Shown: positions 60,037-64,000 of the stretch, piece after piece
Layout of the letters: every line of letters begins with the position of its first letter
Numbering within the stretch: the first letter of the stretch is position 1
NCBI GenBank assembly: GCA_964478515.1
Contig: CAYZIL010000009.1
Location: 3,007-67,006, forward strand
DNA length: 64,000 bases
Reading direction: 5' to 3'
Source: HGM13233 sp964478515
GTDB lineage: Bacteria; Bacillota; Clostridia; Oscillospirales; Ruminococcaceae
The notes under the pieces: model-generated
Database searches by the model: none
What the model was told of the DNA's origin: nothing
Seen by the model: the letters and a program-made list of their open reading frames with translations, nothing else
Made by a program: the position numbers and the translations under genes

Positions 60037-61003
60037 GGTTCTTTCCGCCTTTCGTAGAGTTTGCTTTATCGTATGCTTTGATAATATCACTTACAAGTTT
60101 GAAGCGCACGACGTCTTTTTCGGTCAAATTAACGGTGCCGATGCCCTCGACGCCGCGCAGCACACGCGCCGCGTCGGAAAGTCCCGACACGCGCCGGTCG
60201 GGCAGGTCAATTTGCGTGACGTCGCCGTTAATGACCATTTTTGAGCCGGTACCCAGTCGCGTCAAAAACATTTTCATCTGCTCACGGGTGGTGTTTTGCG
60301 CCTCGTCCAAAATAACAAAGGCGTTGTCGAGCGTGCGTCCGCGCATATAGGCGAGCGGCGCCACTTCGAGCGCGCCGCGCTCCTGAGCGCGCTGAAAACC
60401 CTCAAGGCCCATGGTGTCGAACAGCGCGTCGTACAGCGGCCGCAAATAGGGATCGACCTTATTTTGCAAGTCTCCCGGCAAAAAGCCCAGCTTTTCGCCC
60501 GCTTCTACCGCAGGTCTTGTGAGAATTATTCTTTGCACGTCGTGCGCCTTGAGCGCTCTCACGGCCATAGCTACCGCAAGGTAGGTCTTTCCGGTGCCGG
60601 CAGGACCGATACCGAGCACGATAAAATTGTCTTTTATGGCGCTGAGATACTTCTTTTGTCCGAGCGTTTTCGGCTTTATCGGCTTGCCCTTGGGCGTTAT
60701 CAGCACACAGCCGGAGTCGAGCACGGCGACATCGTCCTGTTCCCCGTCGCGGGCAAGGTTTATGCAGTAGTTTACCGACTGGTCATCCAGCGCGTCGTTG
60801 AAATCGAGCACCTTCTGCATAGCCGTTACCGCCCTCGCCGCGGCGTCGACTGCACTCTGCTCACCGCTGACGGTCAGTTTGTCGCCCCGCGCGGTAATTT
60901 CGACCAAAAAAGCTTTTTCCAGCGCCAGCAAGTTACAATCAAAATTTCCGAAAAGCAGCGCGGCGCGCCGTTCGTCGGGAACAGTGATCTCGCTTTGAGC
61001 CAT
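60011..61003 (-). CDS. phoH: PhoH-like ATPase
   Basis: A 330-residue protein with an N-terminal KH-like part and a C-terminal PhoH ATPase: Walker A GIGPAGTGKTYLAVAMAV near residue 133-150, RPAVEAGEKLGFLPGD, and Walker B FVILDEAQNTT. It is regularly placed before ybeY and era and is linked to RNA metabolism. GAGG precedes the ATG. Confidence 0.94.
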   Translation of the reverse strand: MAQSEITVPDERRAALLFGNFDCNLLALEKAFLVEITARGDKLTVSGEQSAVDAAARAVTAMQKVLDFNDALDDQSVNYCINLARDGEQDDVAVLDSGCVLITPKGKPIKPKTLGQKKYLSAIKDNFIVLGIGPAGTGKTYLAVAMAVRALKAHDVQRIILTRPAVEAGEKLGFLPGDLQNKVDPYLRPLYDALFDTMGLEGFQRAQERGALEVAPLAYMRGRTLDNAFVILDEAQNTTREQMKMFLTRLGTGSKMVINGDVTQIDLPDRRVSGLSDAARVLRGVEGIGTVNLTEKDVVRFKLVSDIIKAYDKANSTKGGKNHGKQSTDK

Positions 61004-61049
61004 CTGCTAACCTCGCAAAAATAGTGATAATAAATAAATTCAGTTATTT

Positions 61050-61058
61050 ATTATACCA
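61050..61058 (-). promoter_or_regulatory. Extended -10 promoter candidate upstream of phoH
   Basis: On the minus strand TG (61057-61058) is followed after one base by a perfect TATAAT (61050-61055), an extended -10 element. The -35 region is T-rich without a clear box. Confidence 0.5.
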
Positions 61059-61085
61059 TAAAATATAAAAAATAAAAGTAGACTG

Positions 61086-62255
61086 TCACATATTCGGCGA
61101 TATGACCGCGGTTATGTCGAGCTCACAGCGATAAGCAATGTCCACGCGCCAACCGTCGTCCTGCTGCGCGAGCGTAAGCGCGCGCGAGTGAATGACGGCG
61201 CCGGCAAAATTCTGCCGCTCAAGTTCGTCTATCAGCGGCTCGGCAAACAGCAACGCATTGGCCGCGGTTATTTGTGTAGTCACTACCGAGTAACCGCTGC
61301 ACTGCCAGCGCACTACGCACAGCGGCAGATGGATACCGAACAGCCGCAGCGGCAGCCGGTAGCACCGCTCGCGCCAGTTCCCGCTCAGACCGCGCGTTCC
61401 CAAAAAAAGCGGCAATTCGTATTGACCAATTTGCAAATAGTCAAAATTGCGGCGCTCGCCGGTTAAAAATTCGCTGTTGGCATATTCGCCCAGCTGCACA
61501 CTGGCACTCTGCTGCACATAGCCGGTTATTCTCGCGAGCGGGTTGGCGACGTGAGAATTGCCTGCCGGCGTCTGCCCGGCAATTACCAAAAGCTGACCGC
61601 GGCTGACGGTGTCGCCGCAGCTCACTAGTGCCGTACCGGAGTACACATCCAGTTGCGTTATTACCGCGTCATATGCGGAAATTATTACGCTGCCGGCGAC
61701 GCCGTCCTGGCGCTGCGGGGTTTGAGTTTTGTCGGCCAGCTGCACCTTTATCATTCCGGGCAATACATTTAGTGAGGCATAGGCCAAACATTCGTGCTCC
61801 AACATCAACACGTTGCGCGCCAATATGGCGTCGACCTCGTCGCGCGCCACACCGAAATGCACCCCGCAAAGCGAGAGGGTTTCCAGTACCTCGCTGCGCA
61901 TAAGCGTGCTGTTGCCGCTAATTTCTATTGCCATAACCCGCGTGCTAAGCAGCGCAAAACAGACCGCAAACACCAGCACCATAGCGGCGCGCGGCAGAAT
62001 ATTTGGGTCGTTTTTCAGCGCCACCGGCACGCCGCGCCGGCGCACTAATTTGACTTTGGCATGGGTCTTTCTCACCGCGGCGCGAATGTCTTTATACTGG
62101 CGCAGCGGCATTGTTATTACTGTCGCTCCCTGCTCGTGTCTGACGCTGTACACGCACATATTGCTGTCAATAAGTTCGCTGAGCAGTGCTTGCGCGCCGC
62201 GCGTGCAGCGCACATAAGCAATTCCTTTGCAGTGTCGCAGCAGTTTATTTATCAT
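61086..62255 (-). CDS. yqfD: Sporulation protein YqfD
   Basis: A 389-residue protein of the YqfD family, made in the mother cell and needed for efficient sporulation. The first part is cytoplasmic (MPLRQYKDIRAAVRKTHAKV), one membrane span follows (PRAAMVLVFAVCFALLSTRV) near residue 95-115, and the remainder carries the extracytoplasmic POTRA-like/beta region (VCGVHF-type and IISAYDAVITQLDVYSGTAL). ATG at 62255 overlaps yqfC by 11 bases; an in-frame TTG at 62276 is less likely. No clear SD is seen. Confidence 0.88.
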   Translation of the reverse strand: MINKLLRHCKGIAYVRCTRGAQALLSELIDSNMCVYSVRHEQGATVITMPLRQYKDIRAAVRKTHAKVKLVRRRGVPVALKNDPNILPRAAMVLVFAVCFALLSTRVMAIEISGNSTLMRSEVLETLSLCGVHFGVARDEVDAILARNVLMLEHECLAYASLNVLPGMIKVQLADKTQTPQRQDGVAGSVIISAYDAVITQLDVYSGTALVSCGDTVSRGQLLVIAGQTPAGNSHVANPLARITGYVQQSASVQLGEYANSEFLTGERRNFDYLQIGQYELPLFLGTRGLSGNWRERCYRLPLRLFGIHLPLCVVRWQCSGYSVVTTQITAANALLFAEPLIDELERQNFAGAVIHSRALTLAQQDDGWRVDIAYRCELDITAVISPNM

Positions 62256-62541
62256 TTGACCGCGTCCGCTGCACAAACTCTATTTTGCTTATTTTCCCCC
62301 GCACTGTCAGCGCCGTGCGAGTCAATTTTTCCAGCACGATATTTTCGGCCTCAATACTCATTTTTTCCGCGCCCATGTTAAAGACAACCCTTTGCCCGCT
62401 GTATTGCAAAATGCTTTTTGCCCCCTCCACCTCCGCGTAGTCGCTGCCGTAAATATGTACTGCGGCGGCGTCCGACGCGGCGCTCAACTCATAAAGCGGC
62501 GAAAACAGACCCGCCTTGTTTTTTTTCTTCGACATTATCAT
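62245..62541 (-). CDS. yqfC: YabP/YqfC family sporulation protein
   Basis: A 98-residue protein of the YabP/YqfC family, beta-rich with VHIYGSDYAEVEGAKSIL and IEAENIVLEKLTRTALTVRG. Together with YqfD it forms the mother-cell yqfCD unit seen across spore formers. ATG at 62541 follows AGGG by six bases; an ATG two codons on (62535) is also possible. It is divergent from the ylbJ-like gene. Confidence 0.87.
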   Translation of the reverse strand: MIMSKKKNKAGLFSPLYELSAASDAAAVHIYGSDYAEVEGAKSILQYSGQRVVFNMGAEKMSIEAENIVLEKLTRTALTVRGKISKIEFVQRTRSNDK

Positions 62542-62599
62542 CACCGTCCCTAAATATATTTATTACGGACGCGGTAATATAATAACGGGAGATTTTTTT

Positions 62600-63619
62600 A
62601 TGACCGGACTGTTCAGAGTCGTAAAATGCGATTTAGGGTTTGTTCTCAAAATAATTCTCTGCGCAGCTTTCGCCGCGGCGCTGTGCTCTGCGCCGCAGCT
62701 TGCCGCCGACGCGGTAAAAACGGCGCTCGGCACCTGCGCGCGCGCGCTTATTCCGGCGCTGTTCCCTTTTTTGTTCGTCACGGACTATTTAATGGGCACG
62801 CTGCTCAACCGACTGCGCTCGTCGCGTGCGCTTATTGCCGCTGCTGTGCTGTTTGGCTTTTGCGGCGGCTTTGCCAGCGGCGCCAAAGCGGTGCGGGACC
62901 TTGTCGACAGCGGCACAATTACTCCCGCGCAGGCGTCGCGGCTGCTTTGCGGCACTGTCAACGCCGGGCCGGCTTTCATTTTGTCCGCCGTTGGCGCCGC
63001 CATGTACGGCAGCAGTACCATAGGTCTTTTTATGCTCGCGGCGCTGTTTTCTTCCTCCCTTGTAACGCTGCTGTTGTTTTTTCCCCGCGGCTGCAAGTTC
63101 GCCGACGTCAGTGTAAAAAAATCGGTGAGTTTTGTCTCTTCGCTGAGCTTTGCGGTAAATTCAATAACCAGAATATGCGGCAACTGTCTGCTTTTTGCCG
63201 TTATCGTCGCTTATATCCGGCCACTGTTTGCGACTTTTGGGCCGCTGTGCGAATTTGCGCTCAGTGCGCTGTGCGACGTCAGCGGCGCGTGCCGCGACAG
63301 CGTAACTCTTGTCGGTCCGGCCGGCGCGGTTGCAGCTATGAGTATTTGCTCGGTGTCTATTTTGCTGCAAATCAGCGCCATGCTCGCCGGCAGCAGCATT
63401 ACACTGCGCTCCTTTTTGCTCTCACGCCTTATTCATCTGCCGCTGAGCGTCGCAATATGCACGCTTCTTTTGCACCTTAGCAATAGCGCACATTGGGCAT
63501 TTGCCGGCACACAGGCACAATCGGTGCGCCTGAGCAGCGCCGGGCCGCTGTTCAGCTGTCTGCTGTTTCTCTTCAGCGTATTTTTGGTGTTGGCTCTGGG
63601 TAACGAGCGCAAATTTTGA
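62600..63619 (+). CDS. YlbJ-like sporulation integral membrane protein (nucleoside recognition domain)
   Basis: A 339-residue multi-spanning protein with the paired gate-domain (nucleoside recognition) layout: ALFPFLFVTDYLMGTLLN early, GFCGGFASGAKAVRDLVDSG and NAGPAFILSAVGAAMYG next, repeated-like block in the second half. YlbJ proteins share this pattern (SxxPFLFV, GxxSGxxxGAK, NxGPAFI) and support spore envelope formation. ATG at 62600 follows GGAG. Divergent from yqfCD, another mother-cell pair. SpoIIIAE/SpmA relatives are alternatives, so the symbol is left blank. Confidence 0.72.
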   Translation: MTGLFRVVKCDLGFVLKIILCAAFAAALCSAPQLAADAVKTALGTCARALIPALFPFLFVTDYLMGTLLNRLRSSRALIAAAVLFGFCGGFASGAKAVRDLVDSGTITPAQASRLLCGTVNAGPAFILSAVGAAMYGSSTIGLFMLAALFSSSLVTLLLFFPRGCKFADVSVKKSVSFVSSLSFAVNSITRICGNCLLFAVIVAYIRPLFATFGPLCEFALSALCDVSGACRDSVTLVGPAGAVAAMSICSVSILLQISAMLAGSSITLRSFLLSRLIHLPLSVAICTLLLHLSNSAHWAFAGTQAQSVRLSSAGPLFSCLLFLFSVFLVLALGNERKF

Positions 63620-63644
63620 CTATTGACGGGAATTATAATATAAT
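63616..63644 (+). promoter_or_regulatory. Sigma-A promoter of the small Cys-rich protein
   Basis: TTGACT (63616-63621) and a perfect TATAAT (63639-63644) with a 17-base spacer, overlapping the stop codon of the ylbJ-like gene. Confidence 0.75.
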
Positions 63645-63671
63645 TAGAAAAAATGTTGATAGGGCACTGTT

Positions 63672-63881
63672 ATGAATTCAAAATATTTTAATAACAACAT
63701 CAGCCCGGCTTGTGAGTACTGCGAATACGGGCGCGACTCAAACGATATGGTCCTTTGCAAACTCAAAGGTGTCGTGTCGCCCTATTTCCGCTGCAAAAAA
63801 TTCAAATATTCGCCGGTGCGCCGCGAGCCTAAGCCCATGCCTACCCCGCCCAAGCGCGACCCCTCCGAGTTTTCCCTATAA
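63672..63881 (+). CDS. Small four-cysteine protein, probably zinc-binding
   Basis: A 69-residue protein. Cysteines are arranged as C-x2-C (ACEYCEYGR, about residue 14-17), a single C in VLCKLKGVVS and one in RCKKFKYSP, followed by a Pro/Lys-rich tail. Homologous-looking small proteins with CEYC...CKKFKY are frequent in Clostridia but I know of no function. A strong sigma-A promoter precedes it; the SD is weak (AGGG). A metal-binding or redox-sensing role is inference. Confidence 0.7.
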   Translation: MNSKYFNNNISPACEYCEYGRDSNDMVLCKLKGVVSPYFRCKKFKYSPVRREPKPMPTPPKRDPSEFSL

Positions 63882-63906
63882 GCCAAAACTTTTTGTTTTG
63901 CCGCTA

Positions 63907-63935
63907 TTGACTGACGGCAAAAAAAACTATATTAT
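63907..63935 (+). promoter_or_regulatory. Promoter of tRNA-Thr
   Basis: TTGACT (63907-63912), a 17-base spacer and TATTAT (63930-63935), ten bases before the tRNA 5' end. Confidence 0.6.
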
Positions 63936-63945
63936 ATAACGGCGC

Positions 63946-64000
63946 GCTACTGTGGCTCAGTTGGTAGAGCAGCTGATTCGTAATCAGCAGGTCGCCGGTT
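63946..64000 (+). tRNA. tRNA-Thr, anticodon CGT (truncated by window end)
   Basis: The first 55 bases of a tRNA: acceptor 5' strand GCTACTG, D-arm GCTCAGTTGGTAGAGC, and anticodon stem-loop CTGATTCGTAATCAG with anticodon CGT, followed by variable loop and the start of the T-arm. The 3' part lies outside. Confidence 0.9.

Noticed and set aside
1..64000. CRISPR arrays, insertion sequences, prophage or integrative elements
   Set aside because: No direct-repeat arrays, transposase, integrase or phage structural genes were found; gene order is core-genome-like throughout.

Overview
The window reads as chromosomal core sequence from an endospore-forming, anaerobic Clostridia-type Firmicute (class-level call only). 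Evidence: spoIIGA-sigE, sigG, spoIVFA/spoIVFB-like, yqfC-yqfD, ylbJ-like and ylmC/ymxH sporulation genes; PolC-type replicase; divIVA-sepF-ylmH division cluster; an NfnAB electron-bifurcating transhydrogenase pair. It is fairly GC-rich in genes with AT-rich promoters. A run of exactly 100 N (15520-15619) shows it is a draft assembly. Almost everything is on the minus strand; plus-strand units are a phosphoesterase (9163), an RluA-type synthase (31251), an ATP-grasp gene (53814), a ylbJ-like gene (62600), a small Cys protein (63672) and a tRNA-Thr cut by the window end.

Layout (by coordinate; minus-strand operons read right to left). 1-1.2 kb: two small membrane proteins. 1.46-5.5 kb: tRNA-Leu(CAG), a radical-SAM pair (TIGR03960/TIGR03936) and a spoIVFA/spoIVFB-like pair. 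5.6-9.1 kb: nfnA-nfnB and a GHL10 lipoprotein. 9.2-10.9 kb: phosphoesterase and HAD phosphatase. 10.9-18.8 kb: hfq, an orphan HlyD-like adaptor, sepF, ylmH, divIVA, ileS, lspA, rluD. 18.9-31.1 kb: a tightly coupled repair/tRNA-modification operon radC-uvrB-uvrA-miaB-mutS-mutL-miaA. 32.4-44.8 kb: rpsB-tsf, then pyrH-frr-uppS-cdsA-dxr-rseP-ispG-polC. 44.8-53.7 kb: spoIIGA-sigE, a Gld-like ABC exporter module with a sirtuin, then sigG-ylmC. 55.3-62.5 kb: yqfC-yqfD, phoH-ybeY-era-yqzL-recO-mutS2.

Functional logic: translation, lipid carrier synthesis, isoprenoid synthesis, membrane proteolysis, mismatch and excision repair, cell division and sporulation sigma-factor control are all in their usual Firmicute neighbourhoods. 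The departures from those neighbourhoods are the points of interest: an ABC/GldG/DUF4340/sirtuin block separating sigE from sigG, an ylmH gene lacking any ATG/GTG/TTG at its homology-predicted start, a repeat-associated assembly gap in divIVA, a 48-codon yqzL overlapping recO, and a pseudoknot-forming sequence in the mutS2-downstream intergenic region. I see no CRISPR array, insertion sequence, prophage, rRNA or integrase in the window, and no clearly new multi-gene defence or biosynthetic system.
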